Below, one piece after another: positions 47,906 through 55,648 of a stretch of 64,000 bases of DNA. This DNA comes from an uncultured bacterium. GTDB lineage: Bacteria > Bacillota_I > Bacilli_A > RFN20 > CAG-826. Both the position numbers and the translations under genes were made by a program. The notes under the pieces were generated by a model, which did no database searches, had not been told where the DNA came from, and was given only the letters and a program-made list of their open reading frames with translations. The DNA is taken from contig CASERQ010000001.1 of assembly GCA_949290395.1 (NCBI GenBank), forward strand, positions 124,001 through 188,000, in the 5' to 3' direction. Each line of letters starts with the position of its first letter. Position 1 is the stretch's first letter.

Positions 47906-49314
47906 GTAGTGTAATCGATGTAAAAGATTTAAGTTTTAAATACGAAGATGATGTTATCTTAGAAAATATTAATTTTTCTATCAATAAAGGCGAATTCGTC
48001 CTTTTTTCTGGTCCAAGTGGTCAAGGGAAATCGACCTTGATCTATCTACTTTGCGGAATAATTCCTCATATTATTTATGGTAAAGCTAAAGGAGAGATTC
48101 TTGTAAACGGCGAAAATATTTTAGATAAAAAAGTTGCTGAAATTTCTAAAGAAATTGGAATAACTCTTCAAAATGCTGAAAATCAAATTATTCAAAAATA
48201 TGTTGAAGATGAATTAGCATTTGGAGCTGAAAACATTGGCTTAAAGAAAGAACAAATTAAGAAGCAACTAGAGACAATTTCTAAAATTTTTAAGCTTAAC
48301 TTGAAAGATGAATGTAGAACACTTTCCGGCGGACAAAAACAAAAATTAATTACTGGCTCAACTTTAATGATGGGTCAAAAAATTATTGTTCTTGATGAAC
48401 CTTTAGCAAATTTGGATAAAACCTCATCCATTGAACTAATCAAAATTTTAAAAGGATTAACTAAAGCAGGATTTACTATTTTGATTGCCGAACACAGGCT
48501 TGATTTTTTAATGTCTAGTGCAGATAGAGTTTTTAAAGTAAGCGATAAAAAATGCGTTGAGATCTATGATTTTTCAACTTTTATTAAAGATGAATTGAAT
48601 CAAATAAGTGTTAAAAAGAGAGAAAAACCTTGCAAAAACTTATTATTTTCTCTAAAAAATGTAAGTTTCAAAGTTGGAAAGCAATCCATATTAAATGATA
48701 TTAATTTAGATATTTATGCCGGCGAGAAGGTTTTGTTGTTAGGAGAAAATGGTGCTGGTAAAACTACTCTTTTAAGAATACTTGCAAGATTGAATAAAAT
48801 TAAGGAAGGAGAATTTAATACTTTTGTAATTTATAAAAACAAAACAATTAAAAGAGCAAACAAGCACTGGTTTAAAAAAGTTGGAGTGGTCTATCAAAAT
48901 CCTAATTATCAGCTTTTTATGAAAACTGTTTTTGATGAAATAAATTTTCAAGCTTACTCACCAGAATATCGAGATTATATTATCTCTTTATTTAATTTAG
49001 AGAATCTTTTAACAAGACATCCTCAATCCTTATCTGAAGGACAAAAACGTAAAGTTACAATTGCAGCCATTCTTGCAATGAAACCTGAAGTTTTGCTTCT
49101 TGATGAACCAACAGTTGGTCAAGATTTTGATTCTTTGAAAAATCTAATAGAAATTCTAGAAACAATTCATAAAGAAACAAATAATACGATGATTTCTATT
49201 ACCCATGATGCTAGATGTGCAAATGCTTTATGCGAAAAGAGCATATATATAAAGGATAAGACAATTTCAGAGATTGGTTCTGAAGAATTAGTTAATAAGT
49301 TCTTTAATCTTTAA
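47902..49314 (+). CDS. ECF transporter A component, two fused ATPase domains
   Basis: A 470-residue protein with two ABC ATPase domains in one chain. First: Walker A GPSGQGKSTLIYLL (about 35-48), signature LSGGQKQKL (about 140-148), Walker B IIVLDEPLANLD (about 160-171). Second: GENGAGKTTLLRIL (about 286-299), signature LSEGQKRKV (about 375-383), Walker B LLLDEPTVGQD (about 397-407). The fused A1-A2 form replaces the usual separate EcfA1/EcfA2. It powers the S/T pair encoded just before. It ends at a strong terminator. Confidence 0.9.
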   Translation: MSSVIDVKDLSFKYEDDVILENINFSINKGEFVLFSGPSGQGKSTLIYLLCGIIPHIIYGKAKGEILVNGENILDKKVAEISKEIGITLQNAENQIIQKYVEDELAFGAENIGLKKEQIKKQLETISKIFKLNLKDECRTLSGGQKQKLITGSTLMMGQKIIVLDEPLANLDKTSSIELIKILKGLTKAGFTILIAEHRLDFLMSSADRVFKVSDKKCVEIYDFSTFIKDELNQISVKKREKPCKNLLFSLKNVSFKVGKQSILNDINLDIYAGEKVLLLGENGAGKTTLLRILARLNKIKEGEFNTFVIYKNKTIKRANKHWFKKVGVVYQNPNYQLFMKTVFDEINFQAYSPEYRDYIISLFNLENLLTRHPQSLSEGQKRKVTIAAILAMKPEVLLLDEPTVGQDFDSLKNLIEILETIHKETNNTMISITHDARCANALCEKSIYIKDKTISEIGSEELVNKFFNL

Positions 49315-49318
49315 AATT

Positions 49319-49350
49319 AAAAAATGGCTTTTTCAGGAAGCCATTTTTTA
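49319..49350 (+). terminator. Terminator of the ABC/ECF operon
   Basis: AAAAAATGGCTT (49319-49330), 7-base loop, AAGCCATTTTTT (49338-49349). Perfect 12-bp stem with T-rich end, 5 bases after the stop. Confidence 0.9.
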
Positions 49351-49420
49351 AATAGATAATTCTATAAATAGTAATTTAATAGATAAGGAGAATTAAGGAT
49401 AGGATAATTAAATTACTATG

Positions 49421-49436
49421 GTTAGTATAAACTAAC
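49421..49436. promoter_or_regulatory. Metalloregulator-type palindrome upstream of a tiny ORF and lipoprotein
   Basis: GTTAGT-ATAA-ACTAAC is the most perfect copy of this palindrome in the window. TATAAA at 49426-49431, inside it, could be a -10 for the tiny ORF at 49446. It is 94 bases before the lipoprotein gene. Confidence 0.65.
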
Positions 49437-49445
49437 TATTTATAT

Positions 49446-49484
49446 ATGGCAAGGAAAACGATAAAAGAATATGATGTTTTTTAA
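49446..49484 (+). CDS. Possible 12-residue leader ORF (MARKTIKEYDVF)
   Basis: ATG 49446 to TAA 49482-49484 encodes 12 residues directly downstream of the palindrome at 49421, with the TATAAA box 14 bases before it and no ribosome site. It could be a leader peptide, the head of a lost gene, or chance. No family is recognised. Low confidence that it is translated. Confidence 0.25.
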   Translation: MARKTIKEYDVF

Positions 49485-49529
49485 TTTAATCTATGTGCTA
49501 ATATATTTACATAAAAAGGAATAAAAAAT

Positions 49530-50558
49530 ATGAAGAAAAAATTTATTAAAGCTCTTGCTTTAGGCTTTCTCGTTTTTGGGTTGGTTGGTTGTGAAAATGA
49601 TGGACCAGAAATAATAGATCCAGATCCAACAGTTGATGATACTCCAAATGATGACAAACCAAATGATGATAAACCATCAACAGATGAAGAAGATCCTGAG
49701 GAGACTCCAGAGCCTGAAGAGGAAAAGTTTGAAATTCAACTTAAAGATAATGGATTAACAGTTGGACAAGAACTTTATGAATTTAGTGCTGGAAATAAGG
49801 AAGAAACTTATGTTCCAAGCTTTGAAATAACTATCAATACTGATAATAGTTGGAATCTTGTTACTGGTATCTATAAAGACAGAGTGGAACTTAAAGCTGA
49901 GGATGAAAAAGTAGTTCCTAAAGAAGCGCTTAGTTATTCTATCGTTAAAAACTCCGATCTTGTTGGTGCAAGTGGAAGTAACGAAATTGAACGATTTAAA
50001 ATTAGAATTGACAGAAGTTTGATTTCAAGCGGCGAAACAAAGATCAAATTCGTTGTTCAACCATCAAATGGCAGTTCTAGTGTTAGTAAACTTACAACAA
50101 TATGTTTTGGTGTAAAAGTTCATGAATATGGAACCATGCCAATCGAAACTTGTAACCTTAATTTTACTTTAGATTTAACTGAATTCTATGAGGTTTTACC
50201 TCAAATTGTAGATCCAAAAAGCGCAACTTTCTCCCTTACCGATAATGATGATGAACTCTTCTATGGATATGATTATGATGCTAGATATAACTTCGAAATT
50301 CCTTTTGATGTTCATCTTAACGAAATAAAAATAGAAAATCTAAAAGTTGCTAAAGACCATTCCTATAATGTCCAAATTTTTGTCGAAGCGGAAGAAACTG
50401 AAAATAGAACATGGTTCTATATGGATAGAGATAGAGGAAATTCAGACTATGAAATCGAAGTTGAAGGCAGGTCTTCAACATTAATAGTTTATGATGATGC
50501 AACTGTCGAAGCAAAAATTGGTGACCATTACTCTCTCAAAGATATACGTGGGTATTAG
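49530..50558 (+). CDS. Lipoprotein, unknown function
   Basis: A 342-residue secreted lipoprotein. Signal peptide residues 1-20 with lipobox LVGC and Cys21. A low-complexity Asp/Pro/Glu/Thr linker (about 24-68) tethers a C-terminal domain of about 270 residues that looks beta-rich (EIQLKDNGLTVGQELYEFS, LVTGIYKDRVELKAEDEKV). No catalytic motif is seen. AAGGAATAAAAAAT before the ATG is a fair ribosome site, and TGCTAATAT at 49496-49504 a possible extended -10. Its position between a metalloregulator-type palindrome and the regulator gene suggests it may take part in metal or heme capture, but this is speculation. Confidence 0.7.
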   Translation: MKKKFIKALALGFLVFGLVGCENDGPEIIDPDPTVDDTPNDDKPNDDKPSTDEEDPEETPEPEEEKFEIQLKDNGLTVGQELYEFSAGNKEETYVPSFEITINTDNSWNLVTGIYKDRVELKAEDEKVVPKEALSYSIVKNSDLVGASGSNEIERFKIRIDRSLISSGETKIKFVVQPSNGSSSVSKLTTICFGVKVHEYGTMPIETCNLNFTLDLTEFYEVLPQIVDPKSATFSLTDNDDELFYGYDYDARYNFEIPFDVHLNEIKIENLKVAKDHSYNVQIFVEAEETENRTWFYMDRDRGNSDYEIEVEGRSSTLIVYDDATVEAKIGDHYSLKDIRGY

Positions 50559-50591
50559 ACACATTATTTGAACTATTTTAACGCTTGTGAT

Positions 50592-50640
50592 TTGCCTATT
50601 TTTTAATAAACAAGTATTATATAAGTTAGTTTTAACAAAC
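50592..50640 (+). promoter_or_regulatory. Promoter and operator of the DtxR/MntR-like gene
   Basis: TTGCCT (50592-50597), 17-base spacer, TATTAT (50615-50620). Immediately after lies GTTAGT-TTTA-ACAAAC (50625-50640), one base from the palindrome seen at other sites. This layout suits autorepression. GAGG at 50644-50647 is the ribosome site. Confidence 0.65.
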
Positions 50641-50653
50641 AACGAGGTATTTT

Positions 50654-51019
50654 ATGAAAAATAACCAATCACTTGAAGACTACTTAGAGAGAATATTAAT
50701 TTTGAAAAATAAAAAAGGCAATGTAAGATCGATTGACTTAGCTCATGATATGAATTTTAGTAAACCTTCCATTTCGATAGCTATGAAAAAGTTAGAGGAA
50801 AAAGGTCTTGTTATCGTAAACAAAGATAATGGTTTCCTTGAACTTACTAAAGAAGGTTTAGCGATAGCTACTAAAACTTATGAGAAACACTGTACGCTTC
50901 GCGATTTATTTATATCAATTGGGGTTAGTCCTGAAGTAGCTAGCGAAGATGCTTGTAAAATTGAGCATGATTTAAGCGATGAAACATTTGATTGCTTAAG
51001 AAAATATCTTAATAAATAA
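50654..51019 (+). CDS. DtxR/MntR-family metal-dependent transcriptional regulator
   Basis: A 121-residue protein with the N-terminal winged helix (SLEDYLERILILKNKKG..., helix-turn-helix near VRSIDLAHDMNFSKPSISIAMKKLEEKG, residues 22-49, shown in part) and the dimerisation helices with the family motif EHDLSDETFDCLRKYL (about 103-118), preceded by VASEDACKIE. In the family this segment holds metal ligands such as Cys/Glu and His. It lacks the SH3-like third domain, as in short MntR proteins. It probably represses metal-uptake genes and may activate efflux when Mn2+ or Fe2+ is high. Palindromes matching its own promoter occur before mntP and the ABC/ECF locus. Confidence 0.85.
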   Translation: MKNNQSLEDYLERILILKNKKGNVRSIDLAHDMNFSKPSISIAMKKLEEKGLVIVNKDNGFLELTKEGLAIATKTYEKHCTLRDLFISIGVSPEVASEDACKIEHDLSDETFDCLRKYLNK

Positions 51020-51066
51020 ACCAAAAGATTAAAGTATTCAAAGCAATAAAATTAAAACTAGAGGTT

Positions 51067-51099
51067 AAAAAGATGGGGGCGTTGGCTACCTGTCTTTTT
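51067..51099 (+). terminator. Terminator-like hairpin after the regulator gene
   Basis: AAAAAGA (51067-51073) and TCTTTTT (51093-51099) enclose a GC-rich centre with further G-C pairing (GG/CC). The T-rich right side continues (CTTTTAAAAG). Stop is 48 bases upstream. Confidence 0.6.
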
Positions 51100-51197
51100 C
51101 TTTTAAAAGAACTTAAACAAATATCATAAAATATGATTCTTATCGTATTTTTTGGTTATTTGTATAACTTTTCGCTTCCATTTAAGTGAGAAAAAAA

Positions 51198-51206
51198 TGC
51201 TATAAT
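51198..51206 (+). promoter_or_regulatory. Extended -10 promoter of the 51247 gene
   Basis: TGC plus TATAAT (51201-51206) is an extended -10. A leader of about 35 bases follows, with AGAGGTGG at about 51236-51243 as ribosome site. The region 51120-51200 contains an imperfect ATCATA/TATGAT repeat but nothing recognisable. Confidence 0.65.
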
Positions 51207-51246
51207 AATTTTGGCGTTCATAGATGAATTTTGTGAGAGGTGGATA

Positions 51247-51423
51247 ATGAAACTTAAAGTAAACCAGACCGTCAAGGTGCTTCCTTTTGGGGAATATGGA
51301 GGCTCAAATGGCTTCATTTATAAACTTGACCGTTTTGCAAGAACCTATTCAATTTCAACTGGTGATGGAAGATTTTTTGAATTCTCAGAAGACGAACTAG
51401 GAGAAAAATTTGAATTGATTTAA
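51247..51423 (+). CDS. Small protein, unknown (58 aa)
   Basis: From ATG 51247, supported by the AGAGGTGG site; an in-frame TTG at 51211 lies near the transcription start and is rejected. The 58-residue protein MKLKVNQTVKVLPFGEYGG... has a beta-strand-rich pattern, possibly a small SH3- or KOW-like barrel (VKVLPFGEYGGSNGFIYKL). The C-terminus is acidic (SEDELGEKFELI). I recognise no named family. It has its own extended -10 promoter and is followed by the GH32 gene with a separate promoter. Confidence 0.65.
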   Translation: MKLKVNQTVKVLPFGEYGGSNGFIYKLDRFARTYSISTGDGRFFEFSEDELGEKFELI

Positions 51424-51466
51424 AGTGATATTAAGTATTAATTAATTTAGTGATAAAATACCTAAT

Positions 51467-52807
51467 ATGAAAGAGGACAATAAAATTTTTAATATGCAAA
51501 GCGAGAAGATTTCTTCTTACCATTTTAGTGTTCCAGAGGGTTGGATCAACGATCCAAATGGCATTATTTTTTATAATGATTCTTATAAAATATTCTATCA
51601 ATATAATCCTTTTGAAAATCATCGGAACAATATTTCAATTGGTGTTGCAACAAGTTCTGACCTCTTAAAATTCGATAATTATAAAGTAGCACTTGCACCA
51701 ACTAAAGAAGTTGATGGTATTTTTAGTGGTTCTGTATCTAGCGACGATGAAGGACTGCATTTAATCTTTACAAAACATATTGAAAGACAAAATTATAGAA
51801 AAGAGAGCGTTTCTGCAGGTATTTCTCTTGATGGAGACGATTTTTATACTAATTTTGAAGATATTATTATTGAAAAAAGTTTACCAGAATACGACCCAGA
51901 GAACTTTAGAGATCCATATATTTATTTTGAAGATGGCTATTATTACATGCTTGTCGCGAGCAAAGATAAAGAACTTGATTTAGGAAAAGTCATTGTCTTA
52001 AGAAGTGAGAGTTTATCAAATTTTGAATATTTCTTTGAGATTGGACCATTACAAGTTTTCGGAAATATGGTTGAGTGTCCTGCAATTGGAAAAATTGGTA
52101 ATGACTATGTCCTAGTTTATTCATATATTAAGAAAATTAGAGATGATAAAGAAGAGCACAAAACAGCTTATTTGATATTAAGAATAGATTTAGAAGTAGG
52201 AACTTTTGCTGTTTTAAAACATGGTCAACTTGATAATTCCATCGATTTTTATGCTCCTACTCTATTTAAAACCGCAAATGATGATTTGGCTTTAATTTCT
52301 TGGTTTAACTCTTGGGACTATACACCTATTGAGCAAGTTAATGGCCTTAAGAAGTGTGGGATTTTTTCTTATCCAAGAATTTTAGATATTGAACATGGCG
52401 ATCTTATTCAAAAACCTTATAGAGGAATTTTAGGAAAAGTAACTAAGCAGTTTAAGTACGATGGAAGTTACATTAAAACTAACTCTTTACTTAAAATCGT
52501 TGCAAAAGGCGAGTGTAAAATTAATTTTATCGATGAGAAATCTAATATTGTCATTGAAATGCTTTACTTTAAAAATAAACTTTCTTTAAAGGCAAATGAG
52601 CATATTGATACAAGTATCTTTGAATATAAAGATAATATTACTCTACTTGTTTTAATTGATTACTCGAGTGTTGAAGTTTTTATTAATCATGGCAAAGAAA
52701 CATTAAGTAGAAGAGTTTATTTTAATAGCGAAACGATTAAGTTAGATGTTCAAAGAAAAGATAACGTTAACTCCTTAGTAGTGGCTTTGGTAGATTTGGA
52801 TGATTGA
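51467..52807 (+). CDS. GH32 beta-fructosidase / sucrose-6-phosphate hydrolase type
   Basis: A 446-residue cytosolic GH32 enzyme cleaving beta-fructosides such as sucrose or sucrose-6-phosphate. The nucleophile Asp is in WINDPNGI (about 26-33), the RDP motif in FRDPYIYFEDG (about 146-156), and the acid/base Glu in MVECPAIG (about 203-210). A C-terminal beta-sandwich ends the protein. There is no signal peptide. The start ATG 51467 has an extended -10 (TGATAAAAT) 7 bases before it and no ribosome site. Its stop overlaps the P-type ATPase start. No PTS or fructokinase gene is near, so the physiological substrate and route of entry are open. Confidence 0.9.
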   Translation: MKEDNKIFNMQSEKISSYHFSVPEGWINDPNGIIFYNDSYKIFYQYNPFENHRNNISIGVATSSDLLKFDNYKVALAPTKEVDGIFSGSVSSDDEGLHLIFTKHIERQNYRKESVSAGISLDGDDFYTNFEDIIIEKSLPEYDPENFRDPYIYFEDGYYYMLVASKDKELDLGKVIVLRSESLSNFEYFFEIGPLQVFGNMVECPAIGKIGNDYVLVYSYIKKIRDDKEEHKTAYLILRIDLEVGTFAVLKHGQLDNSIDFYAPTLFKTANDDLALISWFNSWDYTPIEQVNGLKKCGIFSYPRILDIEHGDLIQKPYRGILGKVTKQFKYDGSYIKTNSLLKIVAKGECKINFIDEKSNIVIEMLYFKNKLSLKANEHIDTSIFEYKDNITLLVLIDYSSVEVFINHGKETLSRRVYFNSETIKLDVQRKDNVNSLVVALVDLDD

Positions 52808-55253
52808 TTATAAAGTTGGACTTACAACTGATGAAATAGAAAAGCTAAAAAAAGAAGGTAAAAATAATAAAAGAGATAGAGTTAAGTCAAAATCTCATTT
52901 AAGAATTATCTTTGAAAGCTTCTTTAGCTTTTTTAATATTGTCCTTTATCTAGTTGCTTTAGTTTTCTTGTTTTTCCAATTTTTTTATCCAAATGGAATC
53001 AAGTTTATTCCCATAACAAAGTATGGGTTTTTAATTGTCATTTTCTTCAATGCAATGTGTGGAATTATTTCGCAAGAAGCTTCTAAACATGTAATTGAAA
53101 AAATGAAACTTATAACAGATCCTCTTTTTACTGTTGTAAGAAATGCTCAAGAAACAAGAATAAAAATTGAAGAAGTGGTTTTAGGTGAAACGATTATCTT
53201 AAAATCCGGAAATGAAGTTCCTTGCGACCTTGTATTAAAAGAAGGTGAACTTTATTTAAACGAAAGTAATTTAACTGGTGAAAGTAAATTAATTAAGAAA
53301 GTCCCTGGCGATACTGTTTATTCTGGTAGTTTTGTTGCTGCTGGATATGGTTATTTAACAGCTACAAAAGTTGGGAAAGACACATATATAGCAAAGTTAG
53401 AAAATAAAATTTCATCAATAACAAAGAAAGACTCTGAGTTACTTATAAATATTAGAAAAATAATTAAAGTTTTAATTGTTACTTTAATTCCTATAACAAT
53501 TATAGTTGCTATTAAGATGCTTTATGTGGGCAATTCTCTTGAGGGAGGTGAACACTGGACTTTTAATTCTCAAATAATTACAAAATGTGCTGCAACAATA
53601 GTTGGTATGATTCCAATTGGTATGATGTTACTTTCATCTATTACCTTATCTTTATCTATTATTAAGTTATATAAACATAAAACAATGGTTCAAGAGTTAT
53701 ATGCTGTTGAAGACTTGAGTAAGGTTGATACACTATGTTTAGATAAGACCGGCACACTCACAACACAGCACTTTTTATTTAAAAACCTTGTAAAATTCAA
53801 AGAATTTGATGAAAAAATTATTTTATCATCCTACATGAGCGCAATGAATGATACTAACAAAACTGGCCTTGCTGTTGCAAAAGAATTTGGCAATCAAGAG
53901 CTTATTAAAGTTAAAGATAAAAAACTTTTTTCTTCGACTACAAAATATAGCGAAGTGACTTTTGAAGATGGAAACATCTATAGACTTGGCGCTCCAGAAT
54001 TTGTTTTTCATGATGAAAAAAGCAAAATAAAGGCACGCGAACTTTCAAAAAAGGGTTACCGTGTTTTGGGTTTCGTCAGTAAAGAAGATGATTTAGCTTT
54101 AATTGTTTTGGAAGATGAATTAAGGAAAGGCATCAAAGAGACTCTCAAATATTTCTATAACCTAAATATAGATATAAAGATAATAAGCGGCGACAATACA
54201 TTAACTGTTAAAGAAGTTGCTTCAATGGCTGGTATAAATGGTTCTGATAGATTTATATCTATGGAAAATGTAAAACTAGAAGAGATTAAAGATATTGCTG
54301 ATAAATACACAATTTTTGGAAGAACAACTCCTGAACAAAAACATGAAATAATTAGAGTTCTTCAAGAAAAGGGCCATAGAGTAGGTTTTGTTGGCGATGG
54401 CGTTAATGATACCACGAGTTTAAGACAAGCGGATTGTTCTATTGCTTTAAATAGTGGAGCCGATAGCGCGAAAGCAGTAAGTGATGCTGTTTTACTAGAT
54501 GATGATTTTTCTCATCTTCCTTTAGTTTTTGAAGAAGGTAGACGAGTAGTTTCAAACATTATGAGATCTTTAATGCTCTTTACGACAAAATCATTTTTTA
54601 TTGGCTTGTTCTCATTCTTGAGTGTATTTATGTCAGCAGGACTTCCAATAGAAATTGAATCAATTTATATCTACGAAATGATCTCAATCGCACTTTGCGG
54701 ATTCCTTTTATCTATTCAAAAAACATCGCCAGAGCCAGTTAAAGGCGATTTTGTAACAAACGTTTTATCAAAATCGTTTGTTTTTGGCTCTTTGCTTACA
54801 ATTTCAGCAGTAATTCCACCTATATTAAGAGCGATTTTCCCGGATCACTTTATTCATTGGGAGTCATTAATCGTCTTTAATATCACGGTTAGCGGACTTT
54901 ATGTTCTTTTATCAATTTGCAAACCATTTTCAAAATACACAACCTTTGTTGCTGTGGTTGGAGTTGCTTGTTCTTTATTGGCTTCGCTAGCTTTACCAGA
55001 TGTTTTCTTTAATCCAGGATATTTAAAAACTGCAAATAATATAACTGAACAACTTAATCTTATCTTCAATGATTTCTTTAATATGAATCTTTATAAATCT
55101 ATTGATTATGCTGAATGGATCACGTTTGCTATTTACCTTGTCTTATGTCCATTTATCCTTTATGGATTGATTAAAATCAAAGACTTAATCATAAAAAATA
55201 AAGCAGTTATAATTTCGACATTTAAAAAGATATTTAAGAGTAAAAAAGCTTAA
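52800..55253 (+). CDS. Cation-translocating P-type ATPase, CtpE-like
   Basis: An 817-residue P-type ATPase. The actuator motif LTGESKLI (about 156-163), phosphorylation site CLDKTGTLTT (about 312-321) and hinge GDGVNDTTSLRQADCSIAL (about 527-545) are intact. The M4 segment before the phosphorylation site reads GMIPIGMMLLSSITLSLSII, and the layout with ELYAVEDLSKVD resembles CtpE-type pumps, which move Ca2+. About eight to ten membrane helices. Other P-type cations (Mg, K) cannot be excluded. It overlaps the GH32 gene by 8 bases, though no functional link is obvious. A duplicated regulatory region follows its stop. Confidence 0.87.
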   Translation: MIDYKVGLTTDEIEKLKKEGKNNKRDRVKSKSHLRIIFESFFSFFNIVLYLVALVFLFFQFFYPNGIKFIPITKYGFLIVIFFNAMCGIISQEASKHVIEKMKLITDPLFTVVRNAQETRIKIEEVVLGETIILKSGNEVPCDLVLKEGELYLNESNLTGESKLIKKVPGDTVYSGSFVAAGYGYLTATKVGKDTYIAKLENKISSITKKDSELLINIRKIIKVLIVTLIPITIIVAIKMLYVGNSLEGGEHWTFNSQIITKCAATIVGMIPIGMMLLSSITLSLSIIKLYKHKTMVQELYAVEDLSKVDTLCLDKTGTLTTQHFLFKNLVKFKEFDEKIILSSYMSAMNDTNKTGLAVAKEFGNQELIKVKDKKLFSSTTKYSEVTFEDGNIYRLGAPEFVFHDEKSKIKARELSKKGYRVLGFVSKEDDLALIVLEDELRKGIKETLKYFYNLNIDIKIISGDNTLTVKEVASMAGINGSDRFISMENVKLEEIKDIADKYTIFGRTTPEQKHEIIRVLQEKGHRVGFVGDGVNDTTSLRQADCSIALNSGADSAKAVSDAVLLDDDFSHLPLVFEEGRRVVSNIMRSLMLFTTKSFFIGLFSFLSVFMSAGLPIEIESIYIYEMISIALCGFLLSIQKTSPEPVKGDFVTNVLSKSFVFGSLLTISAVIPPILRAIFPDHFIHWESLIVFNITVSGLYVLLSICKPFSKYTTFVAVVGVACSLLASLALPDVFFNPGYLKTANNITEQLNLIFNDFFNMNLYKSIDYAEWITFAIYLVLCPFILYGLIKIKDLIIKNKAVIISTFKKIFKSKKA

Positions 55254-55299
55254 CAAATGTAACCACTTTCATAAAAATTTTTCTTTAGACTAAATAGAG

Positions 55300-55363
55300 C
55301 GATAGTTATCGAAAAAATTTTATTTTCATAAATTTTGAAAGCGTTTTCACTCGATTGTTATCG
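55300..55363. repeat. Duplicated module upstream of the 38-residue ORF
   Basis: CGATAGTTATCG (55300-55311) and CGATTGTTATCG (55352-55363) differ by one base and are 52 bases apart. Each is preceded by TTTCATAAA-type sequence (55267 and 55325). The first copy is an exact inverted repeat. The cre site lies between them. The copies may be binding sites for one regulator on the same face of the helix. Confidence 0.6.
55336..55349. promoter_or_regulatory. Perfect CcpA cre site
   Basis: TGAAAGCGTTTTCA matches all 14 positions of TGWAANCGNTNWCA. It lies 27 bases before a TTTACA/TATTAT promoter, with the 38-residue ORF about 80 bases downstream of the site. This implies carbon catabolite control of that gene. 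Confidence 0.8.
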
Positions 55364-55376
55364 CGTTTTTTAACTC

Positions 55377-55404
55377 TTTACAAAAATCATTTTCATTTTA
55401 TTAT
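55377..55404 (+). promoter_or_regulatory. Promoter of the 38-residue ORF
   Basis: TTTACA (55377-55382), 16-base spacer, TATTAT (55399-55404). A 27-base leader with AAAGGAGGA (55416-55423) leads to ATG 55432. Confidence 0.6.
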
Positions 55405-55431
55405 GTAGTTGTTCAAAGGAGGAACAACGAT

Positions 55432-55548
55432 ATGGAAAAAGAAAGAAAAGAATTCTTAGAAGAAGTAAAAGATTCAAAGTATATTAAAGAAGAAGAAAGT
55501 GAAGAAAATGGTAGATTTTTTCCAGACTTCCGTAATTTCTTAAGATAG
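55432..55548 (+). CDS. Small charged protein (38 aa), catabolite-controlled
   Basis: ATG 55432 to TAG 55546-55548 encodes 38 residues rich in Glu, Lys and Phe, with an acidic middle (EEESEEN) and a Phe/Arg C-terminus (RFFPDFRNFLR). A strong AAAGGAGG site lies 8 bases before the ATG, a terminator follows, and a perfect cre site sits upstream, so it is a real expression unit even though short. No family is recognised. Possibilities are a regulator of a membrane or metabolic partner, or a protein whose main role is in carbon response. Confidence 0.7.
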   Translation: MEKERKEFLEEVKDSKYIKEEESEENGRFFPDFRNFLR

Positions 55549-55586
55549 TTAACAAGTTTATTATTTTTATCCTTCTATATAAAACT

Positions 55587-55612
55587 AGCAGCGCTTCGTC
55601 GTTGCTTTTTTT
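55587..55612 (+). terminator. Terminator of the 38-residue ORF
   Basis: AGCAGCG (55587-55593), 6-base loop, CGTTGCT (55600-55606), one G-T pair, followed by a T run. Confirms the small ORF is an independent unit. Confidence 0.85.
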
Positions 55613-55635
55613 ATTTATTTTTCTGTGTATCCATA

Positions 55636-55641
55636 TATAAT
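55636..55641 (+). promoter_or_regulatory. -10 box of a leaderless-type promoter for hemolysin III
   Basis: TATAAT lies at 55636-55641, only 7 bases (AAAGGGC) before ATG 55649. The GGG could act as a weak ribosome site but would be at the very 5' end. Confidence 0.5.
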
Positions 55642-55648
55642 AAAGGGC

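Noticed and set aside
51067-51099. Riboswitch in the gap after the regulator gene
   Set aside because: The structure is a simple terminator; no conserved aptamer such as preQ1 or Mn riboswitch is recognised.
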